Part shown: piece by piece, positions 36,388 through 44,979 of the stretch
Position numbering within the stretch: position 1 is the first letter of the stretch
Layout: each line of letters begins with the position of its first letter
Assembly (NCBI RefSeq): GCF_002734285.1
Contig: NZ_NSEA01000004.1
Span: 62,001-126,000, forward strand
From: Fredinandcohnia onubensis
GTDB lineage: Bacteria > Bacillota > Bacilli > Bacillales > Bacillaceae_L
DNA length: 64,000 nucleotides
Direction of reading: 5' to 3'
Notes under the pieces: generated by a model
Told to the model about the DNA's origin: nothing
The model's input: the letters and a program-made list of their open reading frames with translations, nothing else
Databases searched by the model: none
Made by a program: the position numbers and the translations under genes

Positions 36388-36400
36388 TGAGGTGAAAATA

Positions 36401-37303
36401 TTGGAAGATGTGAACAAATCGTTACAGTTATTCAAAGAATATTTACAAATCGAGAAAAATTATTCAGAATATACTATTGTGCATTATGAACAATCAATCG
36501 AACATTTTTTCTTATTTATGAAACGAGAAACGATCTCAAATCTTACTGACGTAACATATTCCGATGTGCGTTTGTATCTAACTGAGCTTTATAAGAAACA
36601 ATATGCAAGACGTACTGTTGCAAAAAAAATATCAACATTGCGCAGTTTTTTTAATTTCCTCTTAAGGGAAAAGGTTATTTCTCAAAATCCTTTTATTCTG
36701 GTGTCATTACCGAAAAGGGAACAAAGACTTCCCCATTTTTTATATGAAGAAGAATTGGAAAAGCTATTCAGAGTATCGGATGTTTCAACTAGCTTAGGGC
36801 AACGGGATCAAGCGTTACTTGAATTACTATATGCGACTGGAATCCGTGTGAGTGAATGCTGTAAGCTAACACTCCAGGACTTGGACTTTTCAACAGGAAC
36901 TGTGTTTGTTCACGGAAAGGGAAATAAACAGCGATATGTACCTTTTGGAAGCTACGCTGAACAAACGCTAACCAACTATATTTCCATAGGTCGCAAGGAA
37001 TTACTTGAAAAAGCTTCAGTACATACAAACCATTTATTTCTTAATTTCCGGGGTGGACCTCTAACAACAAGAGGAGTCAGGTTAATCTTAAATAATATGA
37101 TAAAGAAGACATCCTCTACAATTCATATTAGTCCACACGTATTAAGACATACTTTTGCTACACATCTTTTAAACGAGGGCGCTGATATGAGGTCTGTACA
37201 AGAACTGCTGGGCCATGAAAGTTTGTCATCAACACAAGTGTATACACATGTTACAAAGGATCATTTGCGAAATATCTATAAGTCCTCACATCCACGTGCA
37301 TAA
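36401..37303 (+). CDS. xerC: Tyrosine recombinase XerC (CodV)
   Basis: Protein of 300 aa from TTG 36401, with GTGAGGTGA as SD. With XerD it resolves chromosome dimers at dif. The N-terminal SAM-like domain binds DNA (about 1-95), and the catalytic domain has Arg in TGIRVSE, Lys in HGKGNKQR, HVLRHTFATHLL (His and Arg), GHESLSS (His) and the nucleophile Tyr in VYTHVT. It begins the codV-clpQ-clpY-codY type operon, as in B. subtilis. Upstream in-frame starts (GTG 36392) overlap the SD. Confidence 0.95.
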   Translation: MEDVNKSLQLFKEYLQIEKNYSEYTIVHYEQSIEHFFLFMKRETISNLTDVTYSDVRLYLTELYKKQYARRTVAKKISTLRSFFNFLLREKVISQNPFILVSLPKREQRLPHFLYEEELEKLFRVSDVSTSLGQRDQALLELLYATGIRVSECCKLTLQDLDFSTGTVFVHGKGNKQRYVPFGSYAEQTLTNYISIGRKELLEKASVHTNHLFLNFRGGPLTTRGVRLILNNMIKKTSSTIHISPHVLRHTFATHLLNEGADMRSVQELLGHESLSSTQVYTHVTKDHLRNIYKSSHPRA

Positions 37304-37319
37304 GGAGGTTGTTTGAGAA

Positions 37320-37862
37320 ATGTCTAATTTTCATGCAACAACAATATTCGCTGTAAAACATAAAGGAAAATCAGCAATGGCAGGTGATGGTCAAGTTACC
37401 TTTGGAAATGCCGTTGTTATGAAACATACAGCAAGAAAGGTACGAAAACTATTTCAAGGAAGGGTTATTGCCGGGTTTGCAGGATCGGTCGCAGATGCGT
37501 TTACCCTATTTGAAATGTTTGAAGGACGCCTAGAAGAGTTTAATGGAAATTTGCAAAGGGCCGCGGTTGAACTTGCAAAAGAATGGAGAAGTGACAAAGT
37601 TCTCCGTAAATTAGAGGCAATGCTAATTGTGATGGATGAGAAGGACTTGCTTCTGATTTCTGGAACAGGAGAAGTAATTGAGCCAGATGATGGGATTTTG
37701 GCAATTGGCTCTGGTGGGAATTACGCGCTTTCTGCAGGACGTGCATTGAAAAAATATTCAGGCGATCATTTAACTGCAAGAGAAATTGCAAAAGCTTCAT
37801 TAGAAATCGCGAGTGAAATTTGTGTGTATACAAATGAAAATATTATAGTTGAAGAACTATAA
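37320..37862 (+). CDS. hslV: ATP-dependent protease peptidase subunit HslV (ClpQ/CodW)
   Basis: Protein of 180 aa that forms the double-ring peptidase of the HslUV protease. After removal of Met1 the N-terminal residue is Ser2 ([14 protein letters not shown]) instead of the Thr found in E. coli HslV; B. subtilis CodW also uses serine. [12 protein letters not shown] and [13 protein letters not shown]-type segments follow the family. The 5' SD AAGGAGG lies in the gap after xerC. It is followed by hslU, its ATPase, after 13 nt. Confidence 0.96.
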   Translation: MSNFHATTIFAVKHKGKSAMAGDGQVTFGNAVVMKHTARKVRKLFQGRVIAGFAGSVADAFTLFEMFEGRLEEFNGNLQRAAVELAKEWRSDKVLRKLEAMLIVMDEKDLLLISGTGEVIEPDDGILAIGSGGNYALSAGRALKKYSGDHLTAREIAKASLEIASEICVYTNENIIVEEL

Positions 37863-37875
37863 GGAGGGGACTACT

Positions 37876-39273
37876 TTGAAGACGAATCTAACCCCAAGAC
37901 AGATTGTAGAAAAATTAGATCAATACATTATTGGCCAACATGAAGCAAAAAGAGCTGTGTCAGTGGCATTAAGAAATCGATATCGTCGTAACCTGCTTAA
38001 TGAAAAGCTAAGAGATGAAATTGTACCCAAGAATATTTTGATGATCGGGCCAACTGGAGTTGGTAAAACTGAAATAGCTAGACGACTAGCAAAACTAGTT
38101 GGTGCACCTTTTATCAAAGTAGAAGCAACGAAATTTACAGAAGTTGGATATGTCGGACGTGATGTTGAATCAATGGTTCGAGATTTAGTCGAAACGTCAG
38201 TTCGCCTCGTTAAAGAGGATAAAATGATTCAAGTATCGGAACGTGCTGAGGAAAATGCAAATAAACGAATTGTTGAACTACTTGTCCCGAGCGCTAAAAA
38301 GCAAACATCTTATAAAAACCCGCTTGAGATGCTTTTTGGAGGCAATAACAATGAGCCTGAAGTCGAGAAAACAAATGAAGAAGAAAGTTTGAGTGAACGA
38401 AGAAAGCGAATGGCGCATAAACTTGCACTTGGTGAGCTCGAGGATTATTATGTAACTGTCGAAGTAGAGGAGCAACAGGCATCTATGTTCGACCTATTCC
38501 AAGGCTCTGGTATGGAAAATATGGGAATGAATATGCAGGATGCACTAAGCAACCTCATGCCGAAAAAACGTAAAAAGCGTAAATTAACAGTCAAAGAAGC
38601 TCGTAAAGTCTTAACAAATGAAGAAGCAGCCAAACTAATTGATATGGATGAAGTAACACAGGAAGCTATAAATCGTGCTGAGCAATCAGGTATTATTTTT
38701 ATTGATGAGATCGATAAGGTTGCAGGTAAAAGTCATAATTCTTCTTCTGCAGATGTTTCAAGAGAAGGAGTCCAACGTGATATTTTACCGATTGTAGAAG
38801 GTTCAACAGTTGTTACCAAATATGGTTCTGTCAAAACAGATCATATGCTATTTATTGCAGCTGGAGCTTTTCATATGTCAAAGCCTTCAGATTTAATACC
38901 TGAATTACAAGGTCGTTTTCCGATTCGTGTAGAGCTTACTAAGTTAACAGTAGATGATTTCTATCGTATCTTAGTTGAGCCAGATAATGCATTATTGAAA
39001 CAATATTCAGCATTATTAGAAACAGAAGGTATACAACTTGAATTTTCTGACGATGCTATTCGTAAGATAGCTGAAGTTGCCTTTCAAGTGAATCAGGATA
39101 CAGATAATATTGGTGCTCGCCGTCTACATACAATTTTGGAGAGACTATTAGAGGACTTATCATTTGAAGCGCCGGACATTACGATGGAAAAAATCACAAT
39201 TACTCCTCAATATGTCGATGAGAAATTGAGTACAATTGTGAAAAACAAAGATTTAAGTCAGTTTATTTTGTAA
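37876..39273 (+). CDS. hslU: ATP-dependent protease ATPase subunit HslU (ClpY)
   Basis: Protein of 465 aa from TTG 37876, 6 nt after AAGGAGGGG; the ATG at 37849 lies inside hslV and before this SD, so it is rejected. This AAA+ unfoldase feeds HslV. It begins [21 protein letters not shown]. Walker A is [15 protein letters not shown], Walker B is IIFIDEIDK, and an intermediate (I) domain spans about 110-240. The C-terminal sensor-2 region has [19 protein letters not shown]. Its C-terminus ends LSQFIL, which docks on HslV. Confidence 0.96.
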   Translation: MKTNLTPRQIVEKLDQYIIGQHEAKRAVSVALRNRYRRNLLNEKLRDEIVPKNILMIGPTGVGKTEIARRLAKLVGAPFIKVEATKFTEVGYVGRDVESMVRDLVETSVRLVKEDKMIQVSERAEENANKRIVELLVPSAKKQTSYKNPLEMLFGGNNNEPEVEKTNEEESLSERRKRMAHKLALGELEDYYVTVEVEEQQASMFDLFQGSGMENMGMNMQDALSNLMPKKRKKRKLTVKEARKVLTNEEAAKLIDMDEVTQEAINRAEQSGIIFIDEIDKVAGKSHNSSSADVSREGVQRDILPIVEGSTVVTKYGSVKTDHMLFIAAGAFHMSKPSDLIPELQGRFPIRVELTKLTVDDFYRILVEPDNALLKQYSALLETEGIQLEFSDDAIRKIAEVAFQVNQDTDNIGARRLHTILERLLEDLSFEAPDITMEKITITPQYVDEKLSTIVKNKDLSQFIL

Positions 39274-39295
39274 GATTATCAGGAGGAACAAGAAA

Positions 39296-40075
39296 ATGCC
39301 ATTATTAGAAAGAACTAGAAAAATTAATGCAATGCTGCAAAATGCAGCAGGTAAACCAGTTAACTTCAAGGAAATGTCAGAAACACTAACCGACGTAATT
39401 GGAGCGAATACCTTCTTATTAAGTCGTCGTGGAAAACTTCTTGGTTTTGCTATCAAGCAAACGATTGAAAATGAAAGAATTAAGAAAATGATTGAGGATC
39501 GTCATTTCCCTGAAGAATACACACAAAGCTTATTCAACATCCAAGAAACTTCATCTAACCTTGATATTGAAAGTGATTATACTGCTTTTCCAATTGAGAA
39601 CAAGGAATTGTTCAAAAATGGATTAACAACGATCGTTCCAATTATCGGTGGTGGTGAACGATTAGGAACACTAATCCTTTCAAGACTTGATGAAAGATTT
39701 GAAGACGATGATTTAATTTTAGCTGAATACGGTGCAACAGTTGTTGGTATGGAAATTCTACGTGAAAAAGCAGAAGAAATTGAAGAAGAAGCTAGAAGCA
39801 AAGCTGTTGTTCAGATGGCTATCAGTTCATTATCTTATAGTGAATTTGAAGCAATTGAACATATCTTTGAAGAGTTAAACGGCAACGAAGGATTATTAGT
39901 TGCAAGTAAAATTGCAGATCGCGTGGGAATAACAAGATCCGTTATCGTTAACGCATTAAGAAAGCTTGAAAGTGCTGGTGTAATTGAGTCTCGTTCACTA
40001 GGAATGAAAGGTACTTACATTAAAGTACTAAACGATAAATTCTTATTAGAATTAGAAAAACTAAAATCACATTAA
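39296..40075 (+). CDS. codY: GTP- and branched-chain-amino-acid-sensing repressor CodY
   Basis: Protein of 259 aa. The N-terminal GAF domain binds isoleucine and valine and the C-terminal winged helix-turn-helix binds DNA; the recognition region [22 protein letters not shown] is at about residues 203-224. When GTP and branched-chain amino acids are plentiful CodY represses amino acid uptake, competence, motility and other stationary-phase genes. In this window it precedes the fla/che operon, a known CodY target in B. subtilis. SD AGGAGG precedes the ATG. A strong terminator follows. Confidence 0.97.
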   Translation: MPLLERTRKINAMLQNAAGKPVNFKEMSETLTDVIGANTFLLSRRGKLLGFAIKQTIENERIKKMIEDRHFPEEYTQSLFNIQETSSNLDIESDYTAFPIENKELFKNGLTTIVPIIGGGERLGTLILSRLDERFEDDDLILAEYGATVVGMEILREKAEEIEEEARSKAVVQMAISSLSYSEFEAIEHIFEELNGNEGLLVASKIADRVGITRSVIVNALRKLESAGVIESRSLGMKGTYIKVLNDKFLLELEKLKSH

Positions 40076-40083
40076 ATAATAAG

Positions 40084-40118
40084 AAAAACGAAGATGGATT
40101 TCACATCTTCGTTTTTTT
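40084..40118 (+). terminator. Rho-independent terminator after codY
   Basis: A perfect 13-bp stem AAAAACGAAGATG / CATCTTCGTTTTT with a 7-nt loop and a T run. It insulates the codY operon from fla/che. Confidence 0.93.
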
Positions 40119-40169
40119 ATTTGCATCCCTTATTATAAAAGTGATTCATAACATAATTTGTCGAGTTTT

Positions 40170-40197
40170 TGAAGTGGAAATATGTACTTGACGATAT
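40170..40197 (+). promoter_or_regulatory. Candidate SigD promoter of fla/che
   Basis: TGAA (40170-40173), 16 nt, then GACGATAT (40190-40197), compared with TAAA-N15-GCCGATAT. The -10 has one mismatch. B. subtilis also has a minor SigD promoter here. Confidence 0.4.
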
Positions 40198-40210
40198 TTG
40201 TAAAAAACAC

Positions 40211-40239
40211 GTGAAACTCCTCCTATGAAATTCTATAAT
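40211..40239 (+). promoter_or_regulatory. Candidate SigA promoter of fla/che
   Basis: GTGAAA (40211-40216) and a perfect TATAAT (40234-40239), 17-nt spacer. It is the best SigA match in the region and corresponds to the main fla/che promoter position in B. subtilis. Confidence 0.55.
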
Positions 40240-40402
40240 GATAAACAGAAACTATGAGTAGAAAGTCCTAAATTGTCGAAAAATATCACTTTTTATCGCA
40301 AGCTTCATAGACAGATAGAATTAATTTCATTACAATGAAAAAGGAGTTAATACGATTCGTTATATTTATTCGGATGATAGTACTTTTTTGTGAGGGGTTT
40401 AT

Positions 40403-40798
40403 ATGAAACTTTTTTCTAATACAATACATTCGCTTGAAAAAGCTTTGGATTATTCAGCTTTAAGACAGAAGGTCATTTCAAATAATATAGCAAATGTGGA
40501 TACACCAAATTATAAAGCGCAAGATGTGAGCTTTAAAAATCTTCTTGCTAATGAGACGGATAGCCTAATGAGAGCTAATCGAACAAATGAAAAACATATC
40601 GAATTTACAAGTAGCAAACGTTCGAACAGTCCGCTCATTGCAAAGAATGATACTGCATATAACCATAATGGTAATAATGTCGATATCGATAAGGAAATGG
40701 CACTACTAGCAGAAAACCAAATCTATTATAATGCCATAACACAAAGAATAAGCGGTAAATTCAATACATTAAAAACAGTCGTAAAAGGAGGGAACTAA
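40403..40798 (+). CDS. flgB: Flagellar proximal rod protein FlgB
   Basis: Protein of 131 aa. It is exported through the flagellar type III apparatus and forms the base of the rod. The N-terminal rod/hook motif is SNNIANVDTPNYKAQDV at about residues 32-48, and the C-terminal NVDIDKEMALLAENQIYY pairs with it as a coiled coil. It is the first gene of fla/che, with flgC 2 nt downstream. Confidence 0.96.
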   Translation: MKLFSNTIHSLEKALDYSALRQKVISNNIANVDTPNYKAQDVSFKNLLANETDSLMRANRTNEKHIEFTSSKRSNSPLIAKNDTAYNHNGNNVDIDKEMALLAENQIYYNAITQRISGKFNTLKTVVKGGN

Positions 40799-40800
40799 AG

Positions 40801-41250
40801 TTGTCAATTTTTCATAGCCTGAATGCAAGTAGCTCAGCCCTAACTGCGGGACGACTTAGAATGGACGTTATTTCTTCTAATATGGCGAATGTGGATACAA
40901 CAAGAGGGAAACTTGTAGATGGACAGTGGCAGCCGTATAGAAGGAAAATGGTTGTTCAGCAGCCACAAGGTAACAGCTTTTCCTCTCACTTATCTAAAGC
41001 GATGAATCAATCAAAAGCAGGAAATGGCGTTAAGGTAACAGGTATCGTCGAAGATCAAACCCCATTTCAGCTCGTATATAACCCGGACCATCCTGAAGCA
41101 AATGCTGACGGGTACGTGGCTCTTCCGAATGTAGACCCTCTAAAGGAAATGGTCGACCTGATGAGTGCTACTAGATCCTACGAAGCGAATGTAACAGTTT
41201 TTAATGCGTCAAAAGGAATGTTAATGAAAGCTTTAGAAATAGGAAAATAG
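40801..41250 (+). CDS. flgC: Flagellar proximal rod protein FlgC
   Basis: Protein of 149 aa from a TTG start 2 nt after flgB, with GGAGGG as SD. The N-terminal motif is MDVISSNMANVDTTRG, and the C-terminal domain PNVDPLKEMVDLMSATRSYEANV is typical of FlgC. Rod subunit, exported by the flagellar system. fliE is next. Confidence 0.96.
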   Translation: MSIFHSLNASSSALTAGRLRMDVISSNMANVDTTRGKLVDGQWQPYRRKMVVQQPQGNSFSSHLSKAMNQSKAGNGVKVTGIVEDQTPFQLVYNPDHPEANADGYVALPNVDPLKEMVDLMSATRSYEANVTVFNASKGMLMKALEIGK

Positions 41251-41260
41251 GTGATTAGGC

Positions 41261-41560
41261 ATGATTGATAAGATAAATATTGCGACATCGCAGGTTTTGT
41301 CGAAGCCTGTTATACAGCCAAAGACTGCGAGTGCTGTTCAAAAGGAATTTAGCAGCTTTTTAAAAGATGCAATAAATAATGTGAATGAAGCTCAACAGAC
41401 TTCAGATAAAATGACCGAAAAGCTTGTTAAGGGTGAAAATGTAGATTTACACCAAGTAATGATTGCTTCTGAAAAAGCAAGTGTGTCATTGCAAACGACA
41501 CTTCAAATTCGAAACAAAGTTGTGGAAGCATACCAAGAAATCATGAGGATGCAGGTTTAA
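41261..41560 (+). CDS. fliE: Flagellar hook-basal body protein FliE
   Basis: Protein of 99 aa that joins the MS ring to the rod. The C-terminal region VDLHQVMIASEKASVSLQ is the FliE signature. The weak GTGATTAGG-type SD is preceded by the flgC stop. Confidence 0.94.
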   Translation: MIDKINIATSQVLSKPVIQPKTASAVQKEFSSFLKDAINNVNEAQQTSDKMTEKLVKGENVDLHQVMIASEKASVSLQTTLQIRNKVVEAYQEIMRMQV

Positions 41561-41595
41561 TCCGGGATTTTAAATATTCTACTTAGGGGTATGTC

Positions 41596-43191
41596 ATGAA
41601 AGAGAAACTACTATTATATAAGACAAAAATAGGCGAGTTTTGGAAAAAACAATCCGGCTTTCAAAAAGCTACAATAATTGGGTTGCCATTGCTTTTCATT
41701 TTCATTATTTCGCTGACTGTGTTTTTTACCACAAAAACAAACCTAGTTCCTATGTATAGCAATCTATCTCCACAGGAAACAGGACAAATAAAAGCGACAT
41801 TAGATTCAAGGGGAATTCAATCTGAAATAGCGGATAATGGATCGACCATTAAGGTGCCAGAGGAATTGGTAGAACCCTTAATGGTCGAACTTGCGGCAGA
41901 AGGAATACCAGATAGTGGTAACATTGATTATTCATTTTTTGGTCAAAATGCTGGTTTTGGGATGACCGATAATGAATTTAATATGTTAAAACTCGAATCC
42001 ACTCAAACTGAATTAGCAAATATGATCAAGAGCATCGATGGGATAAACGATGCGAACGTTATGATCAGTATGCCCAACGAAGGAATTTTTGTGAAGGATA
42101 GCCAAGCAGAGGCTTCCGCATCAATCGTTCTTAACACGAAACCTGGATATAAATTGGACGGACAGCAGATAAAATCTTTATATCACTTGGTTTCAAAAAG
42201 TATTCCTAACTTACCTACTGATAATATCGTCATAACGAATCAAAACTTTGAGTATTTTGACTTAGAAAATGAAGGAAATGTATCAGTTGTAGGAAACGTA
42301 GCTTCACAGCTTGATTTGAAACGTGAGATTGAAAGAGATATTCAAAGACAGGTACAGCAGATGCTTGGAACAATGATGGGACCAGATAAGGTTTTTGTCT
42401 CTGTTACTACGGATATTGATTTCACACAAGAAAACCGTCAAGAAAATTTAGTCACACCCGTTGACCCTGAAAATATGGATGGAATCGAAATTAGTGTTGA
42501 ACGTATTACTGAAACTTTTACAGGTGAAGGGGCTCAGGCTGGTGGAGTTGTTGGGACCGGAGAAACAGATGTTCCTTCCTATAATACTGATGGACAAGCT
42601 GGTAATGGGGATTATGAACGAATCGAAGAACGTGTGAATAAAGATGTGAACCGTATCACAAAAAATATTGTTGAAGCTCCTTATAAAATTAGAGATTTAG
42701 GTATCCAGGTAATGGTTGAAGCGCCAGACCCGAAAAATCCTACCTCTATGCCACAGGAAAGTGTCGATGATATTGAGAGAATATTGAGCACTATCGTAAG
42801 TACTAGTATTAACCAAGATGAAAATACTGAATTAACACAAGAAGAGATCGAGGACAAAATTGTCGTTTCAGTTCAAGAATTTAGTGGGAAAACGACCACT
42901 GTTACTGAATCACCTACCATTAAAGCAATCCCTTTATGGGTTTATATTGTAGGTGGTATTTTAGTCCTTGGCCTGATCATTCTATTACTTTTATTTTTAC
43001 GTAAAAAGAAAGAAACAGAGATTGAAGAAGAAATTCCTCAATCAGAACCTGTATTCTTTAATCATATTCCAGATGTTAATGAAGAAAAAGAATCGGATAC
43101 AACGGTTAGAAGAAAACAATTGGAGAAGCTTGCGAAAGATAAACCTGAGGACTTTGCAAAATTATTACGTTCATGGTTAGCGGACGAGTAG
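41596..43191 (+). CDS. fliF: Flagellar MS-ring protein FliF
   Basis: Protein of 531 aa. It forms the MS ring in the membrane, the base for rod, export gate and C ring. There are two transmembrane helices, at about 27-47 and 445-468, with the YscJ-like ring-building domains between (NLSPQETGQI, ALDSRG-type region). The cytoplasmic C-terminal tail (PEDFAKLLRSWLADE) binds FliG. fliG begins 11 nt after the stop. Length fits Bacillus FliF. Confidence 0.96.
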   Translation: MKEKLLLYKTKIGEFWKKQSGFQKATIIGLPLLFIFIISLTVFFTTKTNLVPMYSNLSPQETGQIKATLDSRGIQSEIADNGSTIKVPEELVEPLMVELAAEGIPDSGNIDYSFFGQNAGFGMTDNEFNMLKLESTQTELANMIKSIDGINDANVMISMPNEGIFVKDSQAEASASIVLNTKPGYKLDGQQIKSLYHLVSKSIPNLPTDNIVITNQNFEYFDLENEGNVSVVGNVASQLDLKREIERDIQRQVQQMLGTMMGPDKVFVSVTTDIDFTQENRQENLVTPVDPENMDGIEISVERITETFTGEGAQAGGVVGTGETDVPSYNTDGQAGNGDYERIEERVNKDVNRITKNIVEAPYKIRDLGIQVMVEAPDPKNPTSMPQESVDDIERILSTIVSTSINQDENTELTQEEIEDKIVVSVQEFSGKTTTVTESPTIKAIPLWVYIVGGILVLGLIILLLLFLRKKKETEIEEEIPQSEPVFFNHIPDVNEEKESDTTVRRKQLEKLAKDKPEDFAKLLRSWLADE

Positions 43192-43202
43192 GAGGTGGAG
43201 AA

Positions 43203-44222
43203 ATGGCAAAACGAGATATGCAAAATGGACTTACTGGAAAACAAAAAGCGGCCATTCTCCTCATTTCACTTGGCCCTGATGTTTCGGCTTCAGTGTATAA
43301 GCATCTTTCAGAGGAAGAGATTGAGAAACTGACATTAGAAATTTCAGGCGTTCGCAAGGTGGAAGCAAATACGAAAGAACAAATTATGGAAGAGTTCCAT
43401 CAAATTGCGATGGCCCAGGATTATATCACTCAAGGCGGGATTGGGTATGCAAAAACGGTACTCGAAAAAGCGCTTGGTGAGGAGCAAGCAGGGATTATCA
43501 TTAATCGACTTACGTCTTCATTACAGGTTAAACCGTTTGATTTTGCAAGGAAAGCAGACCCAGGTCAAATTTTAAATTTCATTCAAAATGAGCATCCACA
43601 GACAATTGCATTAATTCTATCGTACTTGGATTCTAGACAGGCTGCACAAATATTATCTGAGTTACCACAAGAAGTTCAAGCAGATATCGCTAGAAGAATC
43701 GCCATTATGGATCGAACTTCACCTGAGATTATAAATGAGGTTGAGCAAATCTTAGAGCGAAAACTTTCTGCTACAGTGACACATGACTATACACAAACAG
43801 GTGGTATTGAGGCAGTTGTCGAGGTATTAAATGGTGTTGACCGCTCGACTGAAAGAACGATATTAGATGCACTCGAAATACAAGATCCAGAACTGGCTGA
43901 AGAAATTAAGAAGAGAATGTTTGTATTTGAAGATATTGTGACACTTGATAATCGTGCAATCCAACGCGTGATTCGGGATGTTGAGAATGAAGATCTTATG
44001 CTTTCCCTTCGTGTTGCAAGCGAGGAAGTCAAGGAAATTGTCTTTAAAAACATGTCGAAGCGAATGGTTGAAACATTTAAAGAAGAAATGGAATATATGG
44101 GACCGGTTCGATTGCGTGATGTTGAAGAAGCCCAAACTCGTATTGTAACGGTTATCCGTAGACTCGAAGAAGCAGGTGAAATTGTCATCGCTCGTGGCGG
44201 AGGAGATGATATTATTGTCTAA
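43203..44222 (+). CDS. fliG: Flagellar motor switch protein FliG
   Basis: Protein of 339 aa. It forms the torque ring of the C ring and contacts MotA. The N domain begins LTGKQKAAILLISLGPDVSA, the middle domain has the EHPQ motif (IQNEHPQTIALILSYL), and the C-terminal domain carries the charged torque helix around ALEIQDPELAEEIKKRMF. ATG 43203 follows GGAGGTGG; the frame is open 10 codons up into fliF but the SD lies between. It overlaps fliH. Confidence 0.97.
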   Translation: MAKRDMQNGLTGKQKAAILLISLGPDVSASVYKHLSEEEIEKLTLEISGVRKVEANTKEQIMEEFHQIAMAQDYITQGGIGYAKTVLEKALGEEQAGIIINRLTSSLQVKPFDFARKADPGQILNFIQNEHPQTIALILSYLDSRQAAQILSELPQEVQADIARRIAIMDRTSPEIINEVEQILERKLSATVTHDYTQTGGIEAVVEVLNGVDRSTERTILDALEIQDPELAEEIKKRMFVFEDIVTLDNRAIQRVIRDVENEDLMLSLRVASEEVKEIVFKNMSKRMVETFKEEMEYMGPVRLRDVEEAQTRIVTVIRRLEEAGEIVIARGGGDDIIV

Positions 44223-44976
44223 CGTTATTAAGTCAGGTTCATTGCAGACTACAAACGATTCTCCTAAGAGAGTCATCGGACTTAGAGTTCTACAAACAAA
44301 AGAAACGAATCAAGTCGATCCACAGCCAAATCCACAGTTAGTCTCTCAAAAGATACTAGATGAGGCTAGAGAACAAGCGGATAAAATTGTGAAAGATGCG
44401 ATTTCCTATTCCAACTCACTAAGGCAACAAATATTAGTGGAAAAACGAGAATGGGAAGAAGAAAAACAACTGTTAATCAAAAAAACGTCAGAAGATGGCT
44501 TCCAAGCTGGATTAATTGAAGGTAGAGAACAGGGGTATCAGGAATATAGAGATTTACTTGCTGAGGCTTGTAAGATTATTGATCTATCAAAGCAAGATTA
44601 TGACCAATACTTAGATTCTTCTGAAGAAGTCATTGTTAAGCTTGGCTTGACAGTAGCAGAAAAAATTATTGGGTCTCATCTTTCTGAGAAACCGGAGGAT
44701 TTTGTTTTTCTTGTTAAAAAAGCGACTAAAGAAGTAAAGGAACATTCTAACATCACAATTCAAGTAAGCCCACATTATTTTCCATATGTAATGGAGCAAA
44801 AAGAGGAGTTAATTGCCATCCTTAATCGGGAAACTAATCTGTTTATCTATCCGAATGAAGATTTCAAAGAAGCAGATTGTGTGATTGAATCATCCTTTGG
44901 AAAGATCAATGCAAGTGTAGACACTCAGCTTACAGAGATAAAAGAAAAACTTCTTGCTTTGCTATTGGAGGAATAG
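44215..44976 (+). CDS. fliH: Flagellar export ATPase regulator FliH
   Basis: Protein of 253 aa from TTG 44215, inside the last codons of fliG, 9 nt after GGAGG. FliH binds FliI and holds it at the export gate. The N-terminal end is MSNVIKSG; residues about 50-140 are a charged coiled coil; the C-terminal part (LTVAEKIIGSHLSEKPEDFV onwards) is the FliH/HrpE domain. An in-frame ATG 44206 overlaps the SD and is less likely. Confidence 0.94.
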   Translation: MSNVIKSGSLQTTNDSPKRVIGLRVLQTKETNQVDPQPNPQLVSQKILDEAREQADKIVKDAISYSNSLRQQILVEKREWEEEKQLLIKKTSEDGFQAGLIEGREQGYQEYRDLLAEACKIIDLSKQDYDQYLDSSEEVIVKLGLTVAEKIIGSHLSEKPEDFVFLVKKATKEVKEHSNITIQVSPHYFPYVMEQKEELIAILNRETNLFIYPNEDFKEADCVIESSFGKINASVDTQLTEIKEKLLALLLEE

Positions 44977-44979
44977 GTT

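Larger units (their letters stand above)
40119..40402. other. Regulatory region upstream of the fla/che operon
   Basis: About 285 nt (327 nt from codY stop to flgB) without an ORF. It holds a SigD-like promoter near 40170-40197 and a SigA-like promoter near 40211-40239, both read toward flgB, then a leader of about 155 nt. A CodY-like sequence at 40270-40284 differs from consensus at 5 of 15 positions and is weak. The flgB SD is GAGGGG. Confidence 0.65.

Noticed and set aside
40270-40284. CodY box in the fla/che leader
   Set aside because: Five mismatches to consensus and no symmetry; such matches are common in AT-rich DNA.
43787-44276. Two overlapping minus-strand open frames of 133 and 137 codons opposite fliG/fliH
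   Set aside because: Both lie opposite a well-conserved gene and show no motif, SD or promoter; they are by-products of its codon use.
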